64,000 nt of DNA from Spirogloea muscicola (Eukaryota; Streptophyta; Zygnematophyceae; Spirogloeales; Spirogloeaceae). The position numbers and the translations under genes are program-made. How positions within the stretch are numbered: position 1 is the first letter of the stretch; each line of letters opens with the position of its first letter. Below the pieces are notes generated by a model. That model was given only the letters and a program-made list of their open reading frames with translations. It did not search any database and was not told the DNA's origin. Shown piece after piece: positions 49,013 to 60,729 of the stretch. The DNA lies in NCBI GenBank assembly GCA_009602725.1, contig WELB01000074.1:356382-420381 (forward strand). The letters are read 5' to 3'.

Positions 49013-51131
49013 ATGGCTCCCGCCCGGGGCCGCCGCCCGCTCGGCCTCGCCTGCCTCCTCCTCCTCGCCCAGCTCCTCTTCGCCAGCCTCAGCGCCGCGG
49101 GGCAGCCGCAGCAGGGCAGGCGCCTGCTCAGCAGCCCTCCGCCTTCTGGAGGTACCGCTCCCTTCCGTGTCTCCTCGACCCTTCTCTCGTTCTTTGTTGT
49201 GTCTACAGAGACCCATTCCGACATGATGTTGAAGAGGTCTCCATTGCGCAACCTAGAAGTGGAGCATATGTGTTTCTGACAAGCTGCAAACATTCATCCA
49301 CCAGATGCAGATCACCAGGCGCGCATTGCCAAGTACGTCGCCCGCCACCAGAGGCCTGCTCAGAAGACCATCCACACGGAGGATGGGGATGTCGTCGACT
49401 GCGTCAAGATTGCGGACCAGCACACCATGCAGGATGCCAAGTTCAAGGATCACAAGATCCAGGTACTTAACAGTTCGAAACACCTTCTGCGAGGCTGTAG
49501 TCCAGCCTCGCTGCAGACTGCGGCAGCAAGCCATACAGGAGTGCACAGTCGCTTCTATCAGCACTTATCTGAATGATCTTCGGCTGCTGGCTTCTCGCAG
49601 ACGAAACCCCCTTCCCTCAAGGCCTCTGATGATGGCAAGGTCAACAGCTCGCACGTCCCAGTCAAGCAGACCTGGGGCAGCTGCCCAGAGGGCACCATCC
49701 CCGTCCGCCGCATCACTCGTAAGTCCTCTCCTCTTCTTCCACCACGTTTCCTGGCAAGGGTCGTGCGATCTGCAAAGCGAATCTCACATATTTACAGCTG
49801 TGGCTGGAGCTCTCCACAACCTCGATGTGTACGACATAGATACAGTCTTGCAGTCGCATTGATATAGCCTTCCCTTGTTGCAGACGACGAAGTCGCTAGG
49901 GCTGGCTCATTGCCAGACTTTTTCAAGAAGCACCCCAAGGCTCATGGGGGTGGCCATCACCCGAACAAAGGCCAGCACAAGGAAACGAATAGCACTGGTG
50001 CGCCTGGGAATGAGACCCTCACTGCAGGCATGATGAAAGCTGGCAGCAACACAACAAGGCTCAACTACAATGCCATCCAGAAGCCTTCATATGCGGGTCA
50101 CGAGGTCAGTCGCAGTTGCTCAACCGTATGTAGTCGGGAACAAGGTCTCGTTTTATTGTGAAGTAGCATATGTCATGCATACATCATGGCACAGCTTGCA
50201 GCTGCTGCCACACACATCTCGTACCTGCAGCTGATGGTATTCTTCGGCGCATTTTGCAGTATGCCATTGGTGAGTACAGCGGGAACAGCGGGCTCATATA
50301 CGGCACCAAGGCCACATTCAACGTCTGGAATCCGTATGTGGAGTTTGCAAGCGAGTTCAGCCTCTCCCAGCTGTGGCTGGTGGCGGGGTCCTATGGCAAT
50401 GGCGACCTGAACACGATCGAGGCGGGTTGGCAGCTGTACCCCAACAAGTACGGCGACTGGCAGTCCAGGCTCTTCATTTACTGGACGGTGAGTGCTGTCC
50501 TTTGTCCGCTAGCAGCCTTGCTGTAAGATGTCAGCCTTGCCATGGTATCCTTCACCTCATCAACAGCTGGACTCACCGCCAGCTCTTCTCTCCCTGTTCG
50601 CAGAGGGATGCATACAAGAGCACCGGCTGCTACAATCTGGACTGCAGCGGCTTCGTGCAGACGAACGGCAATGTCTACCTCGGCGGCAGGGTGACTCCCG
50701 TCTCCTGGTACGGGAGCACGCAGTGGGAGTTCACGCTCCTGGTCTTCAAGGACCCCGGCTCTGGCCACTGGTGGCTCCAGTACCAGGGTCAGTGGGTGGG
50801 CTACTGGCCGTGGTGGATATTCACCCGCCTCAATAGCCACGCCGAGGTGGTCCAGTGGGGAGGCGAGATCGTGAACATCGAGCCCTATGGGAGGCACACT
50901 CGCACGTACATGGGCAGCGGCTGGTACGCGGCCAAGGGCTGGTCTTACGCTGCCTACATCCGTAACATCCAGTTCGTGAACCAGTACAACACGCTCTACA
51001 ACCTCGACTACGCCATCTCTTCATACACCAGCAACAGCAACTGCTACAGCATCTGGGTTGGAGCCAATCCTGGAGGCTGGGAGGCTTACTTCTACTTCGG
51101 CGGCATTGGCTACAGCTCCATCTGCGTATAA
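49013..51131 (+). CDS. Neprosin-domain secreted protein, gene G
   Basis: Exons 49013-49151, 49305-49462, 49601-49718, 49884-50104, 50260-50487 and 50604-51131 give 463 residues with standard borders. Architecture: signal peptide LACLLLLAQLLFASLSAAG, activation peptide, linker AHGGGHHPNKGQHKETN, and catalytic domain with SEFSLSQLW and QWGGEIVN. It is the mirror partner of D, with FASLSAAG and the TKPPSLKAS start of exon 3; exon 3 ends RRIT rather than RRVT. Exon 6 ends ICV. Nothing suggests loss of function. Confidence 0.9.
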
Positions 51132-53290
51132 GCCTTGTGACCGCTGCTTGTAGGAAGCGAAGCTGCTGTTGCATCCGATTTGTGTCCTGGTCTTGCAGAC
51201 ATTATTGCCATGACAGGAATAAGTGCTGCAGTGCTTGATAGACGAGCCGACTTTCTATTTATTTATTCTTTGCTCCTTCATGTGAGGGGCCCCATTACTT
51301 CGATCATTGAGACGTTGACATTGAGGTCTTGGTAGGACCGAGCATGAGTGTCTTGCATCACTCCCTTGATAATCTCTTGCTTAGATGGGACACTCAGAAT
51401 ACCAATTGGTAGCACAGATATATTGGCTCGAATCTGTGAGTGGATAACAAAAGCATCAATGCAGAAGTTGGGTTGTTACTTTGTAAAGTCCTGTCAGAGC
51501 ATTGTGGACGTACTGCTCATAGTTGATTCTAGCATGTTATCGACTGTGTATAGCCGTGGTGTTGCAGCAGTAATGTTATGGAATCTGACAGAGAGAAGAT
51601 AAAGTCGCTACTAGAATTTGCTGCAGGGGAAAGAAATGTTGATGAGTTTACGAATGTCTTTCCGATTGTTGCACAAGCAAAGCACGTCTTTTCCTAATTG
51701 ACCGCTTGCCTGTGCTTCTGAAAGGGTCCTCGACTCTTGCTCCTTATTCAAAACACGGGCCGAATGGCTACCTGCACAGCCGGACCTTGGTCTTCATAAG
51801 CTGCAGTGCGGCCTTATGAGCTAGGCTTGGGTGAAAGTCAAGCAACTTGGATTACAAGCAACAACAAGACATATTCACCCTGGCCTCCCTAAGTGCTTGA
51901 TATTCTTGGTTGACCTGTCTCTCATGAATAAAGCTCCTCGAGGTCCTCGGACATTAACAGTATGCCACGGTTTTGTGACTTGAGCAAGCCTCCAACCAGA
52001 TTGCCTTCTGACCGTAGCATCACAAGCGGGAGTGGTCCTGATTGGATGATGTCCTCCGGGTGGCCTTCTTGTGCCGGTTGGATGTCATATTTCAGCTTAG
52101 TGTATCCTACGAAGAAAGTGCTCGCCCATAGAGAAGAGGGGCTGGCAAAGCCAGCCCAAAAAGAATGGACAAACGTACACAGCGGGATATGAATAGGTCA
52201 TAATCTTGTTGACCGCCAAGTAGTGCAGGCTGGCAATTACCTTATCAATCGCTCCATTAAGTCGGGAGAATTTTCGTACGTGCTAAATGTCAACCAATGA
52301 TCAATTATTTCTTTGATCAATGACTGCTCTGATCAACTTGATCAGTGATCACTGCTTTGATCAGTTTGATCAGTTTGACTAGACGAGCAATGATCAGTGA
52401 TTGCTTTGATCAGCAATGGTCAGTCATCTAGTGATCATTCAGCTTCTGCTCAACACAATAGCACATAGCAGCGTTGTAGACCTTGCCACGTACGACTTCG
52501 AATACAAGACGGTGAGGTCGGCACAACTTGTACGAGGTGGAAATCTAGCAATGTGGTCGTCGCGGGGCCCTCAGTCAGCCACGAGGAAAAAAATCAGAGA
52601 TCAAAGACCAGTTGTGTAGGATGGGTTAGATCGTGAAGCAGATGTTAATCTATCTGTATAGTGATAGCCTTACCAAGTCGTGCGCAATTAGCCAAGCAAG
52701 CAATCTCAATGCAAAGAGGATATTGTGGAGAGAATGTAAGAGGGCACGGCTTGTGCAAGCTGACTCGATAGGAGGGAGAATGTAGTAGTCGTTACGGGCC
52801 ATGGGGTTGAGAAGCTTCTGTGGAAAGCAATGGCTTGCAGCCACCACATCGAAGCTGAAAGCGTGGGCTGCAGAGCGAGCCTCCACCACTGTGCCCGGCC
52901 TGGATGGAGGTAGCGCCGCCGTCTCGAGATGCTAAGAGATGGCTAGATGAAAGAAGTGTGGGCTCCGCAGCGAGAACTATGTCGGACGCGAGCAGCCAGG
53001 TTGGCGGGGAAATCTATCGCCCGACCGACCAAAGAGTGTGTCTAGACGCACACGCGCTGGTCCCAAGTCAGGTAAACAGCATCAACAGCACGTCAGACGT
53101 ACTGTCCCACGTACTGAGGGGCCGAGCACACCGAGGCGGTGGTACTCCTTGGACAGCTGCTCACCTTAGACCGTGGGTCCAAGCCTTCGTGAAGAAGAAG
53201 AAGCCGCTCTCCCAAGTGGGGGGAGGGCAGTAAGGCTTCTTCGTCACGGGCAAGGTGGCGGATGCGTGCTTGAGCGCTTTCCAGTCGCTC
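51132..53290. other. Intergenic region between G and H, mirror of the D downstream region
   Basis: It contains the shared 3' flank (to about 51.33 kb), a coding-like stretch (minus, 51930-52110), a hairpin repeat (minus, 52120-52175), a TGATCA cluster (52290-52440) and the right copy of the unknown coding-like block (52640-53235; plus frame MEVAPPSRDAKRWLDERSVG). No gene is called. Confidence 0.55.
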
Positions 53291-53455
53291 TGACCTGAGG
53301 CTGCTTAGCAGGGGTTACTGAGTGCTTCGTAGCTGCTTAGTTTCTTCTTAAGCTTGCTGCTCTCAGTGCTTACCCTGGCCCCTTCCCGTCCTTTGTTCAT
53401 TCTTCTTTGGGCTGGCTTTTTCCAGCCCCTATCCTTAATGGGCGAGCCCTTGTTC
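53291..53455 (+). repeat. LINE-tail repeat followed by hairpin repeat
   Basis: GAGGCTGCTTAGCAGGGG tail sequence at 53296-53322, then hairpin repeat 53365-53455 with TTGGGCTGGC..GCCAGCCCC-type stem and GGGCGAGCCC. Same order as at 15135-15297, so the two repeats often move or persist together. Confidence 0.7.
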
Positions 53456-53599
53456 GTTCCTGGCCACTTCAAACCTTGGACTTACTTCCCCTCGGCTGGC
53501 CAAGCCAACTCATCGCCCATCTTCTGGAGGAAGCTTTCTCCCCTCTCTCGATGCGGTAAGCGCACGAGAATTGGGCGCCGCAACGGTCCGCCGCCCGGG

Positions 53600-53710
53600 C
53601 GGCCCTAAGCCGCCGCCGCCGTCCGAGGCCTCCAGGACGGCGACGCGGGCCGCCGCCAAGCCCGCCACGCCCGCGCCCACCACCCCCACGTCCACGCCGC
53701 CCGCTCTTCC
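53600..53710 (-). pseudogene. Second copy of the FAD-binding oxidoreductase fragment
   Basis: Minus strand reads GVDVGVVGAGVAGLAAARVAVL, shown here in two parts as GVDVGVVGAG and VAGLAAARVAVLEASDGGGG. The frame is unbroken across GxGxxG, but the RELARHGA segment present in the left copy is deleted. Flanks (GAAGAGCGGGCGG and the CATCGAGAGA side) match 28.27-28.46 kb. The fragment therefore entered before the palindrome formed, and each arm later acquired its own lesion. Confidence 0.75.
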
Positions 53711-53731
53711 GAGGAGGGCTTGCCTGCGCGC

Positions 53732-53884
53732 CACGTGGCGGCTCGAGCGTGGTACTTGGACCGGGAGGGGGCTGTTGCGAGCGGGGCAAGGCACGTGACA
53801 AGCGTGTTCACAGCCACTGCCACCGGCGCCGGGAGGGGCGTCGGCGCAGAGGGGGTCAACGGCCTGCCGAGAGCGCGCCACGTG
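53732..53884 (+). promoter_or_regulatory. Upstream G-box cluster of gene H
   Basis: CACGTG at 53732, 53792 and 53879. GGGGGTCAACGGCC precedes the last (reverse of the GTTGACC partner). Confidence 0.5.
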
Positions 53885-54166
53885 GTGCACTGCAGTTGCA
53901 CGTCACCGCCGGCTGCCCAGCTTTGCCGGGCAGCGCTTGTATGAGAAGCCAGGGGACGAAAGACAACAATTTCCTCCCAAACGGTGGGGGCCAGCCGTGG
54001 AAGAAGTGGCTCTCCCAAAGGGGGCAATGGCTGTGGTATGCATGCCGGAAAGGAGTTGACAAGGACAGTTGAGAAAGGGCAGCCCCAAGAGCGTTGACGA
54101 AATGGGACTCCTCGAGCTCGGCTGACCCGCTCCGCGGCGAAGCGCCGCCGCCCTCCAGGGCCCCCG

Positions 54167-54176
54167 CTATAAGAGG
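54167..54176 (+). promoter_or_regulatory. TATA-like box of gene H
   Basis: CTATAAGAGG, followed by CAGCAGGG, about 254 bp upstream of the ATG. Confidence 0.6.
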
Positions 54177-54420
54177 CAGCAGGGTCGGCATTTCGCCCCA
54201 AGCCCATCAGCCCCAAGCCCGGCGACCACCTGCCAGGCGCCCCCCCCCCCCCTCCCCATCCCGGCCTCCCGCGCACCCCGCCTGCCCAGCTGCTCGCCTC
54301 TCCCCCCCCACCGCCCACCCACCGCGCCTCCCCGAGCTCGCAAGCTGCCGCTGGCCTTAGGCCCCCCACTGCCCACCTAGCGGCCTCTTGGAGCTGGCAA
54401 GCCGCAGCCTCGTTCTCGGC

Positions 54421-56569
54421 ATGGCTCCCGCCCGGAGCCGCCGCCCGCTCGGCCTCGCCTGCCTCCTCCTCCTCGCCCAGCTCCTCTTCGCCGGCCTCAG
54501 CGCCGCGGGGCAGCCGCAGCAGGGCAGGCGCCTGCTCAGCAGCCCTCCACCTTCCGCAGGTACCACTCGGGCCCCGTCCGTGGCTCCTCGGCCTTCTTTA
54601 GTTCTTTGTGCTCCACTACTCCGACACATCGACATTGACCTCATATGAAGAGGTCTCCGTTGCGCGACCTAGAAGTGAACTGCATGTGTTTCTGACAAGC
54701 TGCAAACTGTCCATCCACCAGATGCAGATCACCAGGCGCGCATTGCCAAGTACGTCGCCCGCCACCAGAGGCCTGCTCAGAAGACCATCCACACGGAGGA
54801 TGGGGATGTCGTCGACTGCGTCAAGATTGCGGACCAGCACACCATGCAGGATGCCAAGTTCAAGGATCACAAGATCCAGGTACTATGCTGTTCGACACAC
54901 ATTCTACGAGGCTGTAGTCCAGCATCGCTGCAGACTGCGGCAGCAAGCCATACAGGAGTGCACAGTCGCTTCTATCAGCACTTAATCTGAATGATTTTCG
55001 GCTGCTGGCTTCTCGCAGACGAAACCCCCTTCCCTCAAGGCCTCCGATGATGGCAAGGTCAACAGCTCGCACGTCCCAGTCAAGCAGACCTGGGGCAGCT
55101 GCCCAGAGGGCACCATCCCCGTCCGCCGCGTCACTCGTAAGTCCTCTCCTCTTCTTCCACCACGTTTCCTGGCAAGGCTCGTGCGACCTGCAAAGCGAAT
55201 CTCACATATCTTACTCTCAGCTGCGGCTGTAGCTCTCCACAACCTCGATGTGTATGACATATATAAAGTCCTGCAGTCGCATTGATATAGCCTTCCCTTG
55301 TTGCAGACAACGAAGTCGCTAGGGCTGGCTCATTGCCAGACTTTTTCAAGAAGCACCCCAAGGCTCATGGTGGTGGCCATCACCCGAACAAAGGCCAGCA
55401 CAAGTCAAGGAATAGCACTGGTGCGCCTGGGAATGAGACCCTCACTGCAGGCATGATGAAAGCTGGCAGCAATACAACGAGGCTCAACTACAATGCCATC
55501 CAGAAGCCTTCATATGCCGGTCACGAGGTCAGTCGCAGTTGCTCAACCAGTCTAGTCAGGAACAAGGGCTCGTCTTATTGTGAAGTAGCATATGTCATGA
55601 AGACATCATGGCACAGCTTGCAGCTGCTGCCATACATATCTCGTACCTGCAGCTGATCGTATTCTTCGGGCGCATTTTGCAGTACGCCATTGGTGAGTAC
55701 AGCGGGAACAGCGGCCTCATATACGGCACCAAGGCGACATTCAACGTCTGGAACCCCTATGTGGAGTTTGCAAGCGAGTTCAGCCTCTCCCAGCTGTGGC
55801 TGGTGGCGGGGTCCTACGGCAATGGCGACCTGAACACGATCGAGGCGGGTTGGCAGCTGTACCCCAACAAGTACGGCGACTGGCAGTCCAGGCTCTTCAT
55901 TTACTGGACGGTGAGGCTCTTCATTTACGGACTGTCCTTTGTCCGCTAGCAGCCTTGCTGTAAGATGGTCAGCCTTACCTTGACATTCTTTACCTCATCA
56001 ACAGCTGGACTCACTGCCGGCTCTCGTCTCCCTGATCGCAGAGGGATGCATACAAGAGCACCGGCTGCTACAACCTGGATTGCAGCGGCTTCGTGCAGAC
56101 GAACGGCAATGTCTACCTCGGCGGCAGGGTGACTCCCGTCTCCTGGTACGGGAGCACGCAGTGGGAGTTCACGCTCCTGGTCTTCAAGGACCCCGGCTCT
56201 GGCCACTGGTGGCTCCAGTACCAGGGTCAGTGGGTGGGCTACTGGCCGTGGTGGATATTCACCCGCCTCAACAGCCACGCCGAGGTGGTCCAGTGGGGAG
56301 GCGAGATTGTGAACATCGAGCCCTACGGGAGGCACACTCGCACGTACATGGGCAGCGGCTGGTACGCGGCCAAGGGCTGGTCTTACGCTGCCTACATCCG
56401 CAACATCCAGTTCGTGAACCAGTACAACACCCTCTACAACCTCGACTACGCCATCTCTTCCTACACCAGCAACAGCAACTGCTACAGCATCTGGGTCGGA
56501 GCCAATCCTGGAGGCTGGGAGGCTTACTTCTACTTCGGCGGCATTGGCTATAGCTCCATCTGCGTATGA
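54421..56569 (+). CDS. Neprosin-domain secreted protein, gene H
   Basis: Exons 54421-54559, 54722-54879, 55019-55136, 55307-55527, 55683-55910 and 56042-56569 give 463 residues in phase. It is the mirror partner of C: both have the QHKSRNSTGAPGN linker and a GTGAGG donor after exon 5, followed by a 16-bp copy of the exon end (GGCTCTTCATTTAC). Exon 4 begins with AACGAA, giving HNEVARAG where others have HDEVARAG. Signal peptide, candidate catalytic glutamates and cysteines are intact. A partial second exon-6 end follows directly (56597-56700), unique to this copy. Confidence 0.9.
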
Positions 56570-56596
56570 GCAGCATAGACTGCTGCTGCGTGTAAA

Positions 56597-56700
56597 GGTC
56601 GGAGCCAATCCTCGAGGCTGGGAAGCTTTACTTCTAGTTCGGCGGCATTGGCTATAGCTCCATCTGCGTATGAGCAGCATAAGACTGCTGCTTGTAAATC
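56597..56700 (+). pseudogene. Tandem partial copy of the gene H exon-6 end
   Basis: Starts GGTCGGAGCCAATCCT, repeats the WEAYFYFGGIGYSSICV segment with a TAC-to-TAG change and an inserted T, and ends with a second TATGAGCAGCATA. It lies 28 bp after the true stop. It looks like a 100-bp local duplication of coding end plus early 3' UTR. Confidence 0.85.
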
Positions 56701-59060
56701 ATATCTGCTGCCTCTTGGAAGCTCTGGCTCTTGCATTGGTCAAGACCAGGATATATCACCTGCAGACTTGAGGAGTGACACGATCTCCCCATTTTGTATT
56801 CTTTGAGATCCTTCTCTTGAAGGAATTTTTGAACCTCTGCTCATAACGGATCTCTATTTCCATAGTTATATTGTCTTATCGTACTGAGTGTAGTCATAAC
56901 GTGATTTACACATTGATGCACTCTTAGGAGCACCTTTTGTCGATCTCCTACTCTCTCAAGCAATCACAGTACATTGTGATACCCAGTGAAATAGACAAAC
57001 GGCGTTAACGAGTATGTCAAGAAGTCAAATGAACTAGTTGCAGAGCCTGAGTTGTTGCTCTAGTAAAAGCTCATAGATCTCCGAAGAAAGGCTGAACAGG
57101 TATTTCGGTATCAGTACCAGTACATCGACGAGGAAAAGCATCAAGGCAGCAACGCAATCACATCGAAGTCGGCTGTCAAGAAGATAAAAACTAGAGGCAC
57201 TGCTAACAGCTCAATTCGGTTCGTCTTAGTCATCATTGATTGCTGTACACGGTACACAAGACGTGCAAAACAAAACGTGGTGTATAAAAGTCACCATAAC
57301 GTCTACACCTTCGAAAGAACATTGACTCCTCCTCTGGCCTTTACGCTCCACGATTGTATGTTGTGAAATCCTTTTGGAAGTACATCGGAGTGACTTACGA
57401 AAGTAGAGACTACTCAGCTTCGCCTTCTTGGACACCTGAAGTGCTTTCTTCCTTGGTCGTGCTCCTCACATCCTTACAGATTGACAAGATGCCAGAAGGC
57501 AAGATATATAGTAGCAGGCGCACCTATTCAATTTGAGTTTGGTTGCAATACGAACAATAAGCGGAGTGATCTTGATTTTCACAGTCCATTGTGGGTCTCA
57601 ATGCTCTTCGAGGCCCCTGAAGTTCCTGGCACTTTGTCTCGGTGCAGTGTTCTTGTCATAGGTGTACCTACATTGTCTGAAATCTGTAACATCACGAGCA
57701 TACTTGGCTTACTTCCTACAATTCTTCACAGGGTCTTGATTTGTGCTACAATTGCCCCATTGAAGCATGATGTGCTCTGAATCCAATCAACAAGCTTGCT
57801 GGTAAGGTCCTGGACAGTTTGACCCGAAAGCACAAACGCCGGCATGCTGTAGAAGCTATGGAAATGACGAGAGAGAGACTGAGCAGGACTCAGATTCAGG
57901 TCTTGACCTTTACCTGTGTCAAGCTTTGATATCCACAGCACAGACACGGCTCTGAAGGTAGCACGTCTTCTAGCCCTTGGTGACCCAAGACCATGGATGC
58001 TTGTGCAGAAAGAGGGCAGTAATGGAGCTCAATCCCTACTGCATGCTATCATGCTATGTACTCACCAAAGGGCTGTACACTTCGCGCGGCAGCCCCAGTC
58101 AGTTTGTTTTCACCTGTATGGGAAATGTGTCGGCTGCACTGAGGACGTAAGGTAGTGCGAGCAGCCGGCCTTTGGGCAACCTCGAAGTACATGCTCAACG
58201 GCACACGCATTGACATTAGTCTACGTCCGCATTGATATCAGACTACGTCAGCTGGAGCCCTCACACCTCAGCATCAAGTGTACGGCACAAGCAGGCAAGG
58301 ACTCAGAATGCTGATGCTGGCTACAAGCATGTTCGCAGGTCAAGCATTAAGGAAGTCACATGGCTGCGTGAGCGAGGACACGCAGATGGTACTGCTCACT
58401 CCCCATGGTCTCTCGTTTTGGATCCCAAGATAAAAAATGAGATTCTCAAATTGGGGGCGACGGCTGGCTGTGAAGTTCCAGCCCAAGATTAATTCAAGGT
58501 CCGACAGCGCGCAAGCACGAACGTCCTTGGCGAGGTTTTTGGTGGAAAATCATCGCCAAGGAGAGGATTGCGTTTGCAGCTGGCGGCCCAGCTCACCACT
58601 TGCGAATTACAATATAACCCACGGCACTGAGACCCTTCTTCGTGCCAGTCGCGCTTTGGCTGCAGCCTTTGGCTATAGACAGGGGACTCGCTACCTGGAG
58701 ACTATCTGTCTGACCTGCGGCTGCTCAACAGGGAATATTGAGCACCTAGTGGCCACTTGAGTAGCGGTATCGTTCAGCTCTTTACTGGCCCCTCCGAAGC
58801 ATTCTCCAATGATTTTCTAGGCTGGCCAATCACAGCTATCGTGCTCCTTGGACGGCTGCTCCCGTTGGACCGTGGGTCCATGCCTTCGTGAGAAGAAGAA
58901 GAAGCCGCTCTCCCTAGTGGGGGGATGACAGTAAGGCTTCTTCGTCACGGGCAAGGTGGCGGATGCGTGCTTGAGCGCTTTCCTGGCCCCTTCGAACCTT
59001 GGACATACTTCCCCTGGGCGGGCCAACCCCGGTCATCGCCCTCTTCTGGAGCTTTCCGTC
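56701..59060. other. Intergenic region between H and I
   Basis: Mirror of 23.9-25.5 kb up to about 58.83 kb. Blocks: 57.35-57.53 kb (plus frame FWKYIGVTYESRDYSAS), 57.78-58.1 kb (matches 16.75-17.07 kb), 58.23-58.5 kb (KHVRRSSIKEVTWLRERGH) and a LINE tail at 58.64-58.76 kb. None forms a gene. 58.83-59.06 kb is another repeat junction. Confidence 0.55.
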
Positions 59061-59173
59061 CCGCACACCTTCTGCAAGGCTGTACTCCAATCTCGCTGAA
59101 GACTGCGGCAGCAAGCCTGGCAGAGGAGCGCAAGCACTCGACTGAATGAGTCTCGGCTGCCGGCTTCTCGCAG

Positions 59174-60729
59174 ATGAAACCTCCTTCCCTCAAGGCCTCC
59201 GATGACGGCAAGGTCAACAGCTCGCATGTCCCAGTCAAGCAGACCTGGGGCAGCTGCCCAGAGGGCACCATCCCCGTGCGCCGCGTCACTCGTAAGTCCT
59301 CTCCTCTTCTTTTCACCACGTTGCCGGGCAAGGCTTGTGGGAACCGCGAGATACATGTCACATGTCTTATCCTATCAGATGCGGCTGTAGCTCTTCCCAA
59401 CCTTGGCTTGTCCGACACAGATGAAAGTGATGCAGTCGCATTGATTCAGCCTTCCCATGTTGCAGACGACGAAGTTGCGAGGGCTGGCTCATTGCCAGAC
59501 TTTTTCAAGAAGCACCCCAAGGCTCATGGCGGTGGCCATCACCCTAACAAGGGCCAGCACAACCAAAAGAATAGCACCGGTGCGCCGGGGAACGAGACCC
59601 TCACTGCAGGCATGATGAAAGTTGGCAGCAACACCACGAGGCTCAACTACAATGCCATCCAGAAGCCTTCATATGCGGGTCACGAGGTCAGTCGCAGTTT
59701 CTCAACCGTGTCCTAGTCAGAAGTAAGGACTCCTCTGAGAGTGAGGTGGTCTATGTTGAGACTGGCATACATCGTGGCACAGCTTGCAGATCTTGCTGCC
59801 GAGTGCCTCTCTATCACGTGCCTGCAGCTGACCATATGCTTTGTCGCATTCTGCAGTACGCCATTTGTGAGTACAGCGGGAACAGCGGGCTCATATACGG
59901 TACCAAGGCGACATTCAACGTCTGGAACCCGTATGTGGAGTTTGCAAGCGAGTTCAGCCTCTCCCAGCTGTGGCTGGTAGCGGGATCCTACGGCAACGGC
60001 GACCTGAACACGATCGAGGCGGGTTGGCAGCTGTACCCCAACAAGTACGGCGACTGGCAGTCCAGGCTCTTCATTTACTGGACGGTGAGTGCTGTCCTTT
60101 GTCCGCTAGCGGCCTTGCTGTCAGATGGTCAGCCTTGCCATGGTATCCTTCACCTCATCAACTGCTGGACTCACCGCCGGCTCTCGTCTCCGTGGTCGCA
60201 GAGGGATGCATACAAGAGCACCGGCTGCTACAATCTGGACTGCAGCGGCTTCGTGCAGACGAACGGCAATGTCTACCTCGGCGGCACGGTGACTCCAGTC
60301 TCCTGGTACGGGAGCACGCAGTGGGAGTTCACGCTCCTGGTCTTCAAGGACCCCGGCTCTGGCCACTGGTGGCTTCAGTACCAGGGTCAGTGGGTGGGCT
60401 ACTGGCCGTGGTGGATATTTACCCGCCTCAACAGCCACGCCGAGGTGGTCCAGTGGGGAGGCGAGATCGTGAACATTGAGCCCTATGGGAGGCACACTCG
60501 CACTTACATGGGCAGCGGCTGGTACGCGGCCAAGGGCTGGTCTTACGCTGCCTACATCCGTAACATCCAGTTCGTGAACCAGTACAACACGCTCTACAAC
60601 CTCGACTACGCCATCTCTTCATACACCAGCAACAGCAACTGCTACAGCATCTGGGTTGGAGCCAATCCTGGAGGCTGGGAGGCTTACTTCTACTTCGGTG
60701 GCATTGGCTACAGCTCCATCTGCGTATAA
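59174..60729 (+). pseudogene. Neprosin-domain gene I, lacking exons 1-2 (5'-truncated)
   Basis: Exons 59174-59291, 59466-59686, 59857-60084 and 60202-60729 are intact and in phase, covering the C-terminal half of the activation peptide, the linker (QHNQKNSTGAPGN) and the whole catalytic domain with both candidate glutamates. The signal-peptide exon, exon 2 and the promoter are absent: intron-2 sequence begins at about 59060, abutting a repeat (GGCCCCTTCGAACC). Intron 5 (60085-60201, 117 nt) has no stop and is a multiple of three, so the frame from 59746 to 60729 is open without splicing. Exon 5 reads YAICEYSG, with Cys for the usual Gly. It is probably a non-secreted relic unless a new 5' exon is used. 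Confidence 0.8.

Larger units (their letters stand above)
43500..58830 (-). repeat. Right arm of the ~15-kb diverged palindrome
   Basis: Inverted counterpart of 23880-39200. The outer end is near 58830, where the last shared segment (GGCCCCTCCGAAGCATTC) gives way to a repeat related to 53.14-53.3 kb. The inner end is near the F promoter. Gene order F, G, H mirrors E, D, C. Confidence 0.85.
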
